A stretch of 64,000 bases of DNA from Thermomonas carbonis (GTDB taxonomy: Bacteria; Pseudomonadota; Gammaproteobacteria; Xanthomonadales; Xanthomonadaceae), in NCBI RefSeq assembly GCF_014396975.1, contig NZ_CP060719.1, forward strand, positions 3,258,001 to 3,322,000, written 5' to 3'. This document shows, one piece after another, positions 1 through 8,315 of the stretch. The position numbers and the translations under genes are program-made. Each line of letters begins with the position of its first letter. Position 1 is the first letter of the stretch. Below the pieces are notes generated by a model. The model did no database searches. It saw only the letters and a program-made list of their open reading frames with translations, and had not been told where the DNA came from.

Positions 1-2674
1 CGCGCACGCCAGCGATCGCGCCGGCATCGAGCAAGCCAAGATCGCGCACCGAGGCACCATCGCCGAATCGCCGGGACTGCACCGCCTGCGTGCGGCGTTC
101 CTCCAGCGGCGCATCGTCCAGGAACGCATACGGCGCGGCATTCAATGCCTCCGCCGCGAACGGGCTGGGCGCGGTGAGGTCGCGGGCGACGATGTCGATG
201 CTGCCGCTCTCCAGTCCGCGCAGTACGTCCAGCCAGCCTTCCGCATCCATCGCCTCGCACAGGCAATCGACCAGCGCCTGTTGCACCAGCGGATGGTCGG
301 GCACCTGGCGGTCGCCGACGATGTTCTCGAGGCAGGCGACCTGATCCGGAAATACCGTGGCCATCAGGTCTTCGGACTTCATCCGTTGCAACTGCGGCGC
401 GACTTTCTTGCCGCCTGAGAAACGCGGCAATGCCAATGCGGTGCTGGCGTTCCAGCGGAAGCGTGTCGGAAACAGCGGTGCGTCCAGCAAGGCCTGAACG
501 AGAATGTCACGGGCGGTATTCGAATGCAGGAACGAGGCCACGTCGAGCAGCGGGAAACTGTGGCTGGTGGACAGCGACAGCACGATCGCGTTCTCGGTCG
601 CGGCGGCCTGCAGCTCGAAGTTGAAGCTGCGGCAGAAGCGCTTGCGCAATGCCAGGCCCCAAGCCTTGTTGATGCGGCTGCCGAACGGTGCGTGGATCAC
701 CAGGTGGGTGGAACCGGCTTCGTCGAAGAAGCGTTCCATCGCCAGTTGGCGTTGCGTCGGCAGCAGGCCGAAGCCGGCGATCTGCGATGCGCAGTAGTCG
801 AGCAATTGCCGCGCCGCTTCGCTTGAAAGTCCGACATCCCCGACAAGCCAGCGCAGCGCACTGCCCTCGCCTTCCGCCAACTTCGCTTGAATCTCCTCGC
901 GCAAGCGTGAGACCGCATGCGACAGCGCATCGGTGCGGCCCGGTGCCTCGCCCAGCCAGAACGGGATCGACGGCGGCGCGCCCTGCGCATCCTCCACTCG
1001 CAAGCGTCCCGGTTCGATGCGCAGGATGCGGTAACTCGCATTCCCCAACTGGAAGATGTCGCCGGCCAGACTCTCGATCGCGAAGTCTTCGTTGACCGTG
1101 CCGATGCCGACGCTTTCCGGTTCCAGCAGCACCGAGTAATCGCCGACATCGGGAATCGTTCCACCACTCTGGATCGCGACCTGCCGCGCGCCGCGACGGG
1201 CACGCAATTGCCGGTTGACGCCATCGCGATGCACCCATGCGCCACGCGTGCCGAAACGGCTGGCGTAGCCTTCGGCCAGCATCTTCAGCACGCCGTCGAA
1301 CGCCTCGCGGGTGAGCGCGCGATACGGCCATGCGCGTCGCAGCATCGCGAACAGCGCGTCCTCGTCCCAGTCGCGGCTGGCGACTTCGGCCACGATCACC
1401 TGCGCCAGCACGTCCAGCGGCGCTTCCGGCATCGGCATGCGATCCAGCTCGCCGCGGCGCACGCCGTCCAGCAGCGCTGCGCATTCCATCAGGTCGTCGC
1501 GGGTGGTCGCGAACAAGCGGCCCTTCGGAATGCCGCCAACATGGTGACTGGCGCGACCGGCGCGTTGCAGGAACGCGGCGATGCTGCGCGGGCTGCCGAG
1601 TTGGCACACAAGATCCACGTCGCCGATGTCGATGCCCAGTTCCAGCGACGCGGTCGCCACCAGCACTTTCAACTCGCCGCGCTTCAGGCGTTGCTCGGCA
1701 TCCAGCCGCAATTCCTTCGACAGCGACCCGTGGTGCGCGGCCACGTGCTCCTTGCCGAGTCGCTCGCTCAGGTGACGCGCGGCACGCTCGGCCATGCGGC
1801 GCGTGTTGACGAACACCAGCGTCGTGCGATGTTCCTCTGCCAGCGCCTGCAGCCGGTCGTGCACCTGCTCCCACTGCTCGCCACTGGCGACTGCGCTCAA
1901 CGGCGACAGCGGCAGTTCCAGCGCAAGGTCGCGCGGCTTGTCGTGGCCGACGTCGACGATCCGGCAATCGGGCTGGCCGTGTGCATCCACTCGCGTGCTG
2001 CCCACCAGGAAACGCGCGGCGTCCTCGATCGGCTTCTGCGTTGCGGACAATCCGACGCGGGTTGCACGGTGCCCGACCAGCGCATCCAGGCGTTCCAGCG
2101 ACAGCGACAAGTGGCTGCCGCGCTTGCCCGGCAGCAACGCATGGATTTCGTCGACGATCACCGTGCGCACACCACCCAGCATCGTCCTGCCGGACTCTGA
2201 GCCCAGCAGCACGTACAGCGATTCCGGCGTGGTCACCAGGATGTGCGGCGGTCGCTTGCGCAAGGCCGCGCGCTCGGCCTGCGGCGTGTCGCCGGTGCGC
2301 ACCGCCGTTCTGACGTCGACATCGGGCAATGCTTGTGCGGCCAGTGCCTCGCGGATGCCGGCCAGCGGCGCTTCAAGGTTGAGGTGGATGTCGTTGGACA
2401 GCGCCTTCAGCGGCGAGACGTACAGCACCAGCGTGGTCTCCGGCAGCCCATGCGCTAGCCCCTCTCGCACCAGCGCATCGATCGCGGCGAGGAAGGCGGT
2501 GAGCGTCTTGCCAGAGCCGGTGGGGGCGGCGACCAGGGTGTCGCGGCCCGACGCGATGGCGGGCCAGGCCTGCTGCTGGGCCTCGGTGGGCGCGGGGAAT
2601 GTACGCGCGAACCAGTCGGCGACCGCCGGGTGGAAGGCATCGAGCACCGAGGGAACGGGAGGTCGCGCGGGCAT
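1..2674 (-). CDS. Lhr-family ATP-dependent DNA helicase (3' end beyond window)
   Basis: Superfamily 2 helicase of the Lhr/DEXH type, an ATP-driven 3'-5' DNA translocase linked to DNA repair. About 891 residues are visible and the frame runs off the left edge. In order I see a Walker A (AAPTGSGKT, about residues 40-50), motif Ia ([11 protein letters not shown]), a DEIH box followed by [11 protein letters not shown] (the Lhr signature), motif III LSAT, then helicase C motifs ([23 protein letters not shown]) and a long DEAD/H-associated domain. The start chosen is the ATG at 2672-2674. The frame stays open further upstream but no earlier ATG is close. Whether it is the short Lhr-core form or the full-length ~1,500-residue form cannot be decided from this window. 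Confidence 0.93.
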   Translation of the reverse strand, partial: MPARPPVPSVLDAFHPAVADWFARTFPAPTEAQQQAWPAIASGRDTLVAAPTGSGKTLTAFLAAIDALVREGLAHGLPETTLVLYVSPLKALSNDIHLNLEAPLAGIREALAAQALPDVDVRTAVRTGDTPQAERAALRKRPPHILVTTPESLYVLLGSESGRTMLGGVRTVIVDEIHALLPGKRGSHLSLSLERLDALVGHRATRVGLSATQKPIEDAARFLVGSTRVDAHGQPDCRIVDVGHDKPRDLALELPLSPLSAVASGEQWEQVHDRLQALAEEHRTTLVFVNTRRMAERAARHLSERLGKEHVAAHHGSLSKELRLDAEQRLKRGELKVLVATASLELGIDIGDVDLVCQLGSPRSIAAFLQRAGRASHHVGGIPKGRLFATTRDDLMECAALLDGVRRGELDRMPMPEAPLDVLAQVIVAEVASRDWDEDALFAMLRRAWPYRALTREAFDGVLKMLAEGYASRFGTRGAWVHRDGVNRQLRARRGARQVAIQSGGTIPDVGDYSVLLEPESVGIGTVNEDFAIESLAGDIFQLGNASYRILRIEPGRLRVEDAQGAPPSIPFWLGEAPGRTDALSHAVSRLREEIQAKLAEGEGSALRWLVGDVGLSSEAARQLLDYCASQIAGFGLLPTQRQLAMERFFDEAGSTHLVIHAPFGSRINKAWGLALRKRFCRSFNFELQAAATENAIVLSLSTSHSFPLLDVASFLHSNTARDILVQALLDAPLFPTRFRWNASTALALPRFSGGKKVAPQLQRMKSEDLMATVFPDQVACLENIVGDRQVPDHPLVQQALVDCLCEAMDAEGWLDVLRGLESGSIDIVARDLTAPSPFAAEALNAAPYAFLDDAPLEERRTQAVQSRRFGDGASVRDLGLLDAGAIAGVR

Positions 2675-2800
2675 GCCCGGATTATCCGCCCCATCGCCAT
2701 GGCTGCCACGCGCGGTGCGAAACGAGGGACTGAAATCGAAGCGGATCTGCGCGTTCACCCGCGCAGCCTGCGCAAGTGCCGTCTCAGGCGGTGAGACCGG

Positions 2801-3628
2801 TCAGCCGGCGCGGAACAACGGCTTGTAGTCCGGCGCAACCAGCGGCAGCAGCACCTGCGCGGGCACGTCCACGCTGCGGGTGCCGTCCGAATACGGCCCG
2901 ACCTGCGCTGGCGGGAACACGAATCGCAATGCACGGATGCTCCCGTCGGCGTTCATCACCGGCTCGAAGCGGGCGAAGTTTTCAGCGCTCGGTGCGGTGC
3001 CGCCTTCGATCATCCTGCTGCCGCTGCGCAGCATCTGGGCACGCTCGTCGCCTTCCAGCGCATCCTCGTCCAGTTGCTGGGACAGGGCGGTCATCAACTG
3101 CTCGCGGGAATAGTCGGACACCGTCTTCCAGCCCGCCGCATCGACGATCAGCTGTTGCGCAGCGAGCATCTCGTTGCGCTGCGGCAGCCAGACGAAACGC
3201 TGGACGAGCGGATTGCCATGCGCGCCGCCGGTGTAGCTGCTGCCATCGGCCGCCGCCGCCACGATCCGCGGGGTATCCACCAGACCGGTGAACTGCAGGC
3301 TGAGGTCATAGGGTGCGCTGGGCTTGCGGCCCTGCAGGCCGGCGACCGCCTGCATCAATTCGGCGCGGGCGGATTCGGCGTAGGCCTGCAAGGCCTGCGC
3401 AAGCATCGGGTGCCTGCCGATGCCCTGCGGATAGCTGATGCCGACGATGTAGTCGGGCTTGGTCTCGATCACGTCCTGCAACGCCACCGGGGCGGCTACC
3501 GCACCCGGTGGCTGCGCATCCGGACTGGTGGCGGAGGGCGTGGGCGGCGCGTCCTCGCGGCCACAGCCGGCGATCAGGACAAGCACGAATGCGAAGGCGA
3601 GCGCGAAGGTCGGGGAGCGGCGGATCAT
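2801..3628 (-). CDS. DUF3298/DUF4163-type lipoprotein
   Basis: A 275-residue envelope lipoprotein. The N-terminus (MIRRSPTFALAFAFVLVLIAGC) is a type II signal with lipobox LIAGC, followed by a Pro/Ala-rich linker. The rest resembles the RsiV-like DUF4163 plus DUF3298 layout: the middle holds SYTGGAHGNP, the typical 'YTGGAHG' motif, and the C-terminus carries the FEPVMNADGSIRALRFVFPPAQVGPY-type stretch in which DUF3298 ends. I chose the ATG at 3628 because it opens directly into the signal peptide. The frame is open for 150 codons further upstream, but that part is antisense to the cold-shock gene. Function is unknown; in RsiV the domain binds lysozyme, but no sigma-factor gene is adjacent here. 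Confidence 0.85.
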   Translation of the reverse strand: MIRRSPTFALAFAFVLVLIAGCGREDAPPTPSATSPDAQPPGAVAAPVALQDVIETKPDYIVGISYPQGIGRHPMLAQALQAYAESARAELMQAVAGLQGRKPSAPYDLSLQFTGLVDTPRIVAAAADGSSYTGGAHGNPLVQRFVWLPQRNEMLAAQQLIVDAAGWKTVSDYSREQLMTALSQQLDEDALEGDERAQMLRSGSRMIEGGTAPSAENFARFEPVMNADGSIRALRFVFPPAQVGPYSDGTRSVDVPAQVLLPLVAPDYKPLFRAG

Positions 3629-3729
3629 GGGCAGTCGGGCGAATCGGGGGATGGGACCGGACGGCCTGCATGATGCCTGATGAGCGGTCGCGTGGATGCA
3701 GTTGTTTCGATGCGGCAAGCGACACGCAT

Positions 3730-3755
3730 AAAAAAACCCGGCCGAAGCCGGGTTT
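3730..3755 (-). terminator. Rho-independent terminator of the cold-shock gene
   Basis: Read on the minus strand this is a 9-bp perfect stem (AAACCCGGC / GCCGGGTTT) closed by a TTCG tetraloop and followed by a run of T. It lies 22 nt after the cold-shock stop codon. Confidence 0.9.
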
Positions 3756-3777
3756 CCTTGCGCGATGCGCGGGCGAC

Positions 3778-3987
3778 TTACGCTGCCTGCACTTCGTCGG
3801 CCTGCAGGCCCTTCTGGCCTTGCACGACCTTGAAAGTCACCTTCTGGCCTTCCTGCAACGACTTGAAGCCGGTGCCCTGGATCGAGCGGAAGTGGACGAA
3901 AACGTCCGGGCCGCTTTCCGGGGTGATGAAGCCGAAGCCCTTGGCGTCGTTGAACCACTTGACGGTACCAGTCTGACGATCCGACAT
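3778..3987 (-). CDS. CspA-family cold-shock protein
   Basis: A 69-residue single cold-shock domain that binds single-stranded RNA/DNA and acts as an RNA chaperone. Both nucleic-acid motifs are visible: RNP1 as KGFGFI (about residues 16-21) and RNP2 as VFVHF (about 29-33). The length is standard for the family. A strong Shine-Dalgarno (AGGAG) sits 7-8 nt before the ATG. The gene is monocistronic: its own terminator follows at 3730-3755, and a ~160-nt leader precedes it, the usual layout for cold-inducible csp genes. It could be any of the CspA/C/D/E group; sequence alone does not say whether it is cold-induced. Confidence 0.96.
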   Translation of the reverse strand: MSDRQTGTVKWFNDAKGFGFITPESGPDVFVHFRSIQGTGFKSLQEGQKVTFKVVQGQKGLQADEVQAA

Positions 3988-4183
3988 GTTGTATTACTCC
4001 TAGAACAGTTTGAAATGGTGACACGACCCGCCGGAAAACCGGAACCAAGCCGCGACTGTCGAGCAAGGGGTAACGCACACGATGTAGCGGATCACTCGGA
4101 TCTACCGCATCGGGTCACGATGTACCGTGATCCCGCTTGAAACAGTGGGCGCACCATAACCTGTTTTTGGGCACAAATGTGAA
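3988..4183 (-). promoter_or_regulatory. Long 5' leader and putative promoter of the csp gene
   Basis: On the minus strand a possible -10 (TATGGT, 4153-4158) lies 19 nt from a TTCACA (4178-4183). Transcription from there would give a leader of about 158 nt, close to the length known for E. coli cspA mRNA. The leader holds an imperfect hairpin at 4112-4134 (arms GGG-TCACG and CGTGA-T-CCC). The promoter match is weak. The unusual leader length is the better-supported observation. Confidence 0.4.
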
Positions 4184-4230
4184 TGGCCCGGAATTTTTTT
4201 TGCGGCTGCTCGGCCGCCTCCGGAAAGCGC

Positions 4231-4947
4231 CTACCAGTCGGTCTGTTCCGGCAACAGACCGCGCAATTCGGCGTCTGTCAGGTTGCGCCATTGGCCCGGC
4301 TTGAGATGCCCCAGCTTCACGTTGCCGATACGCACCCGCAGCAACTGCTTCACCCGGTAGCCGAAATGCGCCGCCATCAACCGGATCTGCCGGTTCAGGC
4401 CCTGGGTCAGCACGATGCGGAAGCCCTGGCTGCCGAGCTTGCCGGTTCTGCAGGGCAACGTGGCCTCGCCGTGGATCGGCACCCCGCCGCGCGCCATCGC
4501 CCGCAGGAATTCCGGCGTCACCGGGCGGCTCACGGCGACCAGGTACTCCTTTTCCAGCTTGTTCTCCGCGCGCAGGATCCGGTTGACGATGTCGCCGTTG
4601 CTGGTCAGCAGGATCAGGCCCTCGGAATCCTTGTCCAGCCGGCCGACCGGGAAGATCCGCTGCGCGTGATCGACGAAATCGACGATGTTGTCCTTGACCC
4701 CGGATTCGGTGGTGCTGGTGATGCCGACCGGTTTGTTCAGTGCGATGTAGACGTGCCGGCGCTGGCCCTTGGCCGCGGTGCGCGCCACCAGCGAATTGCC
4801 GTCGATCAGGACTTTGTCGCCCTCGCCGAGCTCGGCACCGATGCCGGCGCGAACGCCGTTGACGGTGACTCGCCCCTCGCCGACCAGGCGGTCGGCCTCA
4901 CGGCGGGAGCAGAAGCCGGTGTCGGCAATGAATTTGTTGAGGCGCAT
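4231..4947 (-). CDS. rluF: 23S rRNA pseudouridine synthase, RluF/RsuA family
   Basis: A 238-residue pseudouridine synthase. An N-terminal S4 RNA-binding domain (RLNKFIADTGFCSRREADRL, residues 2-21) is followed by the catalytic domain with GRLDKDSEG, whose Asp is the catalytic residue, and LTQGLNRQIRLM near the end. RluF modifies 23S rRNA U2604; this protein fits that branch best, but RluB/RluE-like specificity cannot be excluded. It is shorter than E. coli RluF (290). The ATG at 4947 is chosen because the S4 domain starts there and a TAGAAT -10-like box lies 8 nt upstream. An in-frame ATG at 5031 would overlap the GNAT gene. Confidence 0.88.
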   Translation of the reverse strand: MRLNKFIADTGFCSRREADRLVGEGRVTVNGVRAGIGAELGEGDKVLIDGNSLVARTAAKGQRRHVYIALNKPVGITSTTESGVKDNIVDFVDHAQRIFPVGRLDKDSEGLILLTSNGDIVNRILRAENKLEKEYLVAVSRPVTPEFLRAMARGGVPIHGEATLPCRTGKLGSQGFRIVLTQGLNRQIRLMAAHFGYRVKQLLRVRIGNVKLGHLKPGQWRNLTDAELRGLLPEQTDW

Positions 4948-4955
4948 GGGCGGGC

Positions 4956-4961
4956 ATTCTA
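4956..4961 (-). promoter_or_regulatory. -10-like box close to the rluF start
   Basis: TAGAAT on the minus strand ends 8 nt before the rluF ATG and no Shine-Dalgarno lies between. The spacing would give an almost leaderless mRNA. No clear -35. Confidence 0.4.
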
Positions 4962-4978
4962 CCCGCCGGGCACGCGGC

Positions 4979-5251
4979 TCAGGCGCGGAGGCCTTGGTAT
5001 TCCGGGTGCTTGCGCATCCAGGCATCGGCATACGAGCAGCGCGGATCGACGGTCAGGCCTTCCGCCTTTGCATGTTCGACCGCGGCGCGAACCAGGTCGC
5101 CGGCGATGCCGCGTCCACCGATGGCCGGCGGCACGATGGTGTGGGTGATCACCAGCGCGTCGCCCTCGCGTTCGTATTCGAGGTATCCGGCCTGGCCATC
5201 CACCTCGGTGGTGAAGCGCTGGCGCGCGGGATCGTGGGCGATGTCGGTCAT
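4979..5251 (-). CDS. Small GNAT-like (Gcn5-related) acetyltransferase, YjdJ type
   Basis: A 90-residue single-domain protein of the compact GNAT group (the family of E. coli YjdJ and human GATD/NATD1). The visible signatures are a beta-strand start FTTEVDGQAGYLEYE, the conserved VITHTIVPPAIGGRGIA stretch where GGRGIA corresponds to the acetyl-CoA-binding P-loop, and the terminal CSYADAWMRKHPEY motif typical of the group. The acetyl acceptor is unknown. It sits between the rhomboid gene (13 nt upstream) and rluF and could be co-transcribed with the rhomboid. Confidence 0.85.
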   Translation of the reverse strand: MTDIAHDPARQRFTTEVDGQAGYLEYEREGDALVITHTIVPPAIGGRGIAGDLVRAAVEHAKAEGLTVDPRCSYADAWMRKHPEYQGLRA

Positions 5252-5263
5252 GGCGTCTTCCAG

Positions 5264-5884
5264 TCAGGGAGTACCGGATCGAAACAGAGTTTGCGTGAAG
5301 TGCCCGAGAATGCGCGGCTCCAGCAGCACGGTGAACAGCAGGCCGTAGGCGGCGCCCCACAGGTGCGCGCTGTGGTTGACGTTGTCGCGGCCGCGGCGGT
5401 CCATCCAGATGCTGTAGGCGACGTAGAGGATCGCGAACAGGAAGGCAGGAATCGGCACCGGGATCGGAAAGATGATCAGCGTGGACCACGGATCGAACAG
5501 GATGAAGGCGAACAGCACCGCCGAGACCCCGCCGGACGCCCCCAGGCTGCGGTAGTTCGGATCGTTGCGATGGGTGATGTAGGTCGGCAGGATCGAGACG
5601 ACGATCGCCGACAGGTAGAACAGCACGTAGCCGACCGGGGTGATCATTTCCGAGAACACCCGCTCCACCGCGGTCCCGAACGACCACAGGGTGATCATGT
5701 TGAAGATCAGGTGCATCCAGTCGGCGTGCACGAAGCCGTAACCCAGCAGGCGGTCGTACTGCTTGTGCCGCTCCAGCGCCGGCGGCCACAGGATCATCCG
5801 CTCCAGCAGCGCGCGGTCATTGAATGCGCGCCACGACACCAGCACGGTCAGGGCGACGATGACGATGGTCAGCGACAACTGCAT
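5264..5884 (-). CDS. Rhomboid-family intramembrane serine protease
   Basis: A 206-residue inner-membrane protein with about six hydrophobic segments. The rhomboid signature is complete: the FVHADWMHLIFNM loop with His58/Asn62 (HxxxN), the active-site Ser117 in GASGG, and His174 in NHSAHLWG, which together give the Ser-His dyad. It would cut transmembrane substrates near the membrane surface; the substrate is not indicated by context. The stop of the POT transporter gene lies only 3 nt upstream of this gene's start, so the two are probably one transcript. The length is normal for the short bacterial rhomboids that lack a cytoplasmic domain. Confidence 0.93.
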   Translation of the reverse strand: MQLSLTIVIVALTVLVSWRAFNDRALLERMILWPPALERHKQYDRLLGYGFVHADWMHLIFNMITLWSFGTAVERVFSEMITPVGYVLFYLSAIVVSILPTYITHRNDPNYRSLGASGGVSAVLFAFILFDPWSTLIIFPIPVPIPAFLFAILYVAYSIWMDRRGRDNVNHSAHLWGAAYGLLFTVLLEPRILGHFTQTLFRSGTP

Positions 5885-5887
5885 GGC

Positions 5888-7507
5888 TCAGGCCACCCGG
5901 TAGTTGTCTTGCATCGGATATGTCCGCGCATACGCGGCGAATGCGAGCGCCGCCACGAAGGCGAATCCGGCGAAGAAGAACATCAGGAAAGCGGGCTCGC
6001 TCAGCCCGGTCTGACCGATGAACGCCTTGAAGCCGTCGTTGCGGACACCGGCATTGGTGAGCAGTACCCACAGGCTGCCGAAGGTGCTGGTGAGATACCA
6101 GAACGCCATGATCACGCCCTTCATTGCGTGCGGTGCCTGGCTGTAGGCGAACTCAAGCGCGGTCGCGGACACCAGCACCTCGCCGAAGGTCAGCAGCAGA
6201 TACGGCAGGCTCTGCCATGCCAGCGACACCTGCGCGCCGCCATCGATCCACAGTTGCAGCAAACCGGCCACGATCCACGAGACGCCGGATATCGCGATGC
6301 CCCAGCCCATCCGCTTCAGCGCGGTCACCTGCATGCCCATCCGCCGCAGCGCCGGATACAGCACGAGGTTGTTGAACGGAATCAGCAGCATCACCAGCAA
6401 CGGGTTCAGCGCCTGCATCTGCGCGGCTTCCTTGACCAGCCAGCTCGGCCACCACCACTGGTCGTGCGGCACCGTCATCGCGTTGCCCTGGATGATCCAG
6501 GTCGAGGCCTTCTGGTCGAACAACGACCAGAACGGCGTGACCAGCGCGAACACGATCAGGATCCGCAACACACCGCGCACGCCATCGACGGCGATGTCGG
6601 GATGCACGCCGCGGGCGCGGTCCAGTTGCAGCGATGCGCCCCAGCCGCCGAACGCGATCAACACGCCCAGCGCGAGGCAGGCGGTGATGACGAAGCCGAA
6701 CGATTCCGGCCAGAACGCCACCGGCGCGCCGACGGCCTTGAGCGCCCACAGGGCCAGCATCGCCACCGCCACCGAAATGCCGGTCCAGGCGATGGTGGTG
6801 CCGGCATTGCCCTGCCCCGGGCGGCGCTCGCGCAGCGCGGTGCGCACCACGTTGAGGAAGGAGTGCGGATCCGCCTTCGACGGCGGCACGTTGACGTACT
6901 TGTGGCGACCCAGCCAGAAGATGAAGGTGGCGATGAGCATGAGCACACCGGGCACGCCGAACGCCACCGCAGGCCCGTAGTTGCGCAGCAGCAGCGGCGC
7001 GAACAGCGACGCGAAGAACGAGCCGAAATTGATGATCCAGTAGAACCCGTCGAAGACCAGCTTGGCCTTGTCCTTGTTGCTCTGGTCGAACTGGTCGCCG
7101 CAGAAACTGACCACGAGCGGCTTGATGCCGCCGCTGCCAAGCGCGATCAGGAACAGGCCGGTGTAGAAGCCGTTCGCATTGCCTTCGAACAGGGCCAGGC
7201 AGGCATGGCCGGCGCAGTAGATCAGCGAGAACCAGAGGACGGTGTTGTACTTGCCGAAGAAGCGGTCGGACAGCCAGCCGCCCAGCAGCGGGAAGAAGTA
7301 CACGCCGATCACGAACGTGTGGAAGATGTCCTTCGCCGCGCCTTCCCGATCCGGCCCCTGCGGCAGGTAGCCGAGCAGGATCGAGCTGATCAGGAACGGC
7401 ACCAGGATGTTGCGCATCCCGTAGAAGCTGAAGCGCTCGCAGGCCTCGTTGCCGATGATGTAGGGGATCTGCCGCGGCATGCGCGAGGTCGGGGCGGTCT
7501 GGTTCAT
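5888..7507 (-). CDS. POT-family proton-coupled oligopeptide transporter
   Basis: A 539-residue major-facilitator protein with 12-14 hydrophobic segments that imports di- and tripeptides with protons. The POT signature ExxER is present near the N-terminus as NEACERFSFYG (about residues 20-30), followed by the family pattern GGWLSDRFFGKY of the loop after helix 2 and FQ/F-G-D-Q-F-D-type motif GDQFD. The length is typical for DtpT/DtpA-like carriers. The ATG at 7507 precedes the conserved IPYIIGNEACERF opening by 13 residues. It is followed closely by the rhomboid gene. Substrate preference cannot be read from the sequence. Confidence 0.93.
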   Translation of the reverse strand: MNQTAPTSRMPRQIPYIIGNEACERFSFYGMRNILVPFLISSILLGYLPQGPDREGAAKDIFHTFVIGVYFFPLLGGWLSDRFFGKYNTVLWFSLIYCAGHACLALFEGNANGFYTGLFLIALGSGGIKPLVVSFCGDQFDQSNKDKAKLVFDGFYWIINFGSFFASLFAPLLLRNYGPAVAFGVPGVLMLIATFIFWLGRHKYVNVPPSKADPHSFLNVVRTALRERRPGQGNAGTTIAWTGISVAVAMLALWALKAVGAPVAFWPESFGFVITACLALGVLIAFGGWGASLQLDRARGVHPDIAVDGVRGVLRILIVFALVTPFWSLFDQKASTWIIQGNAMTVPHDQWWWPSWLVKEAAQMQALNPLLVMLLIPFNNLVLYPALRRMGMQVTALKRMGWGIAISGVSWIVAGLLQLWIDGGAQVSLAWQSLPYLLLTFGEVLVSATALEFAYSQAPHAMKGVIMAFWYLTSTFGSLWVLLTNAGVRNDGFKAFIGQTGLSEPAFLMFFFAGFAFVAALAFAAYARTYPMQDNYRVA

Positions 7508-7553
7508 GCGTGGCCTTGGTGTGCTAACCCGGGAAGCCTAACCGATCCGGCCC

Positions 7554-8189
7554 TCAGGCCCATTCGGTCAATCCTTCGCGCGCATACAGGGTCGTGAAGG
7601 ACGGCAGCGCCTTCAACCTGTGCGCCAGCGCAGCCAGGTGCGGCCATTCCATCGCCGGCTTCGGCATGTTGCGCGACCAGCGCATCAGCATGACCAGGTA
7701 GAAGTCGGCGACGCTGAGGTCATCGCCCAGCAGGTACGGGCCGCGTGCCGCGAGGTGGCCGTCGATGCGCTGCCATTCGGCCTCGATGCGCGGCGCACAA
7801 TGCGCGCGAATCGCGTCCGCATTCGTTTCGCCGGCCGGCTCGCCGGGATACCACCACTGCCGGAACAGCGGCTGCACCATGTTGGCCAGGTTGAACATCC
7901 ACTGCAGGTAGTCGCCGCGCTTCGCATCGTCGAAGGCGGGTGCCAGTCGCGCGTCGGGATTTCGCTCCGCAAGCAGCATCGCCAGCGCGGCGGCTTCGTA
8001 CTGCGGTTTGCCATCGATCACCAGCGTCGGCACCACGCCATTCGGGTTCAACGCCAGGTACTCGGGCGACTTCTGCACCTTCGCGGCGGTATCGACAAGA
8101 TTCAACCGATGTGGCACGTCGAGTTCGATCAACAGCCAGTGGACGAGGAAACTGGCGGCGCCCGGCGCGTAGTACAGGGTCGTGTCCAT
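7554..8189 (-). CDS. Glutathione S-transferase family protein
   Basis: A 211-residue GST-like protein. The N-terminal thioredoxin-fold half starts MDTTLYYAPGAASF, in which Ser13 is the likely glutathione-activating residue of beta-class-like GSTs. It carries the cis-Pro element NGVVPTLVIDG and the EAAALAMLLAE helix. The C-terminal helical half contains LLGDDLSVADFYLV, the usual N-capping motif. The frame is open for hundreds of codons upstream, but that region is antisense to the M14 peptidase, so the ATG at 8189 is taken. It stands alone between convergent/divergent neighbours. The role (detoxification or stress) is not specified by context. Confidence 0.9.
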   Translation of the reverse strand: MDTTLYYAPGAASFLVHWLLIELDVPHRLNLVDTAAKVQKSPEYLALNPNGVVPTLVIDGKPQYEAAALAMLLAERNPDARLAPAFDDAKRGDYLQWMFNLANMVQPLFRQWWYPGEPAGETNADAIRAHCAPRIEAEWQRIDGHLAARGPYLLGDDLSVADFYLVMLMRWSRNMPKPAMEWPHLAALAHRLKALPSFTTLYAREGLTEWA

Positions 8190-8315
8190 CGATGATCCTT
8201 GGGTGGCGATGGCGGATTTTCGCATGCTCCTGCAATTGCCTGCGGCATGACCATGGGCAGGCACGATGGACACGACGCGGCGGTTACCATCGGGCGATCC
8301 ACCGGAGACCTGTCG

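Noticed and set aside
507..1967. A 486-codon minus frame inside the helicase region
   Set aside because: It is out of frame with the Lhr motifs and Arg/Ala-rich; a shadow of the helicase gene.
4769..7597. A 942-codon open frame on plus antisense to rluF, rhomboid and the POT transporter
   Set aside because: It is low-complexity (Gln/Arg/His/Asp-rich), has no recognisable domain, and opposes four well-supported genes. Such frames arise from codon bias in high-GC DNA.
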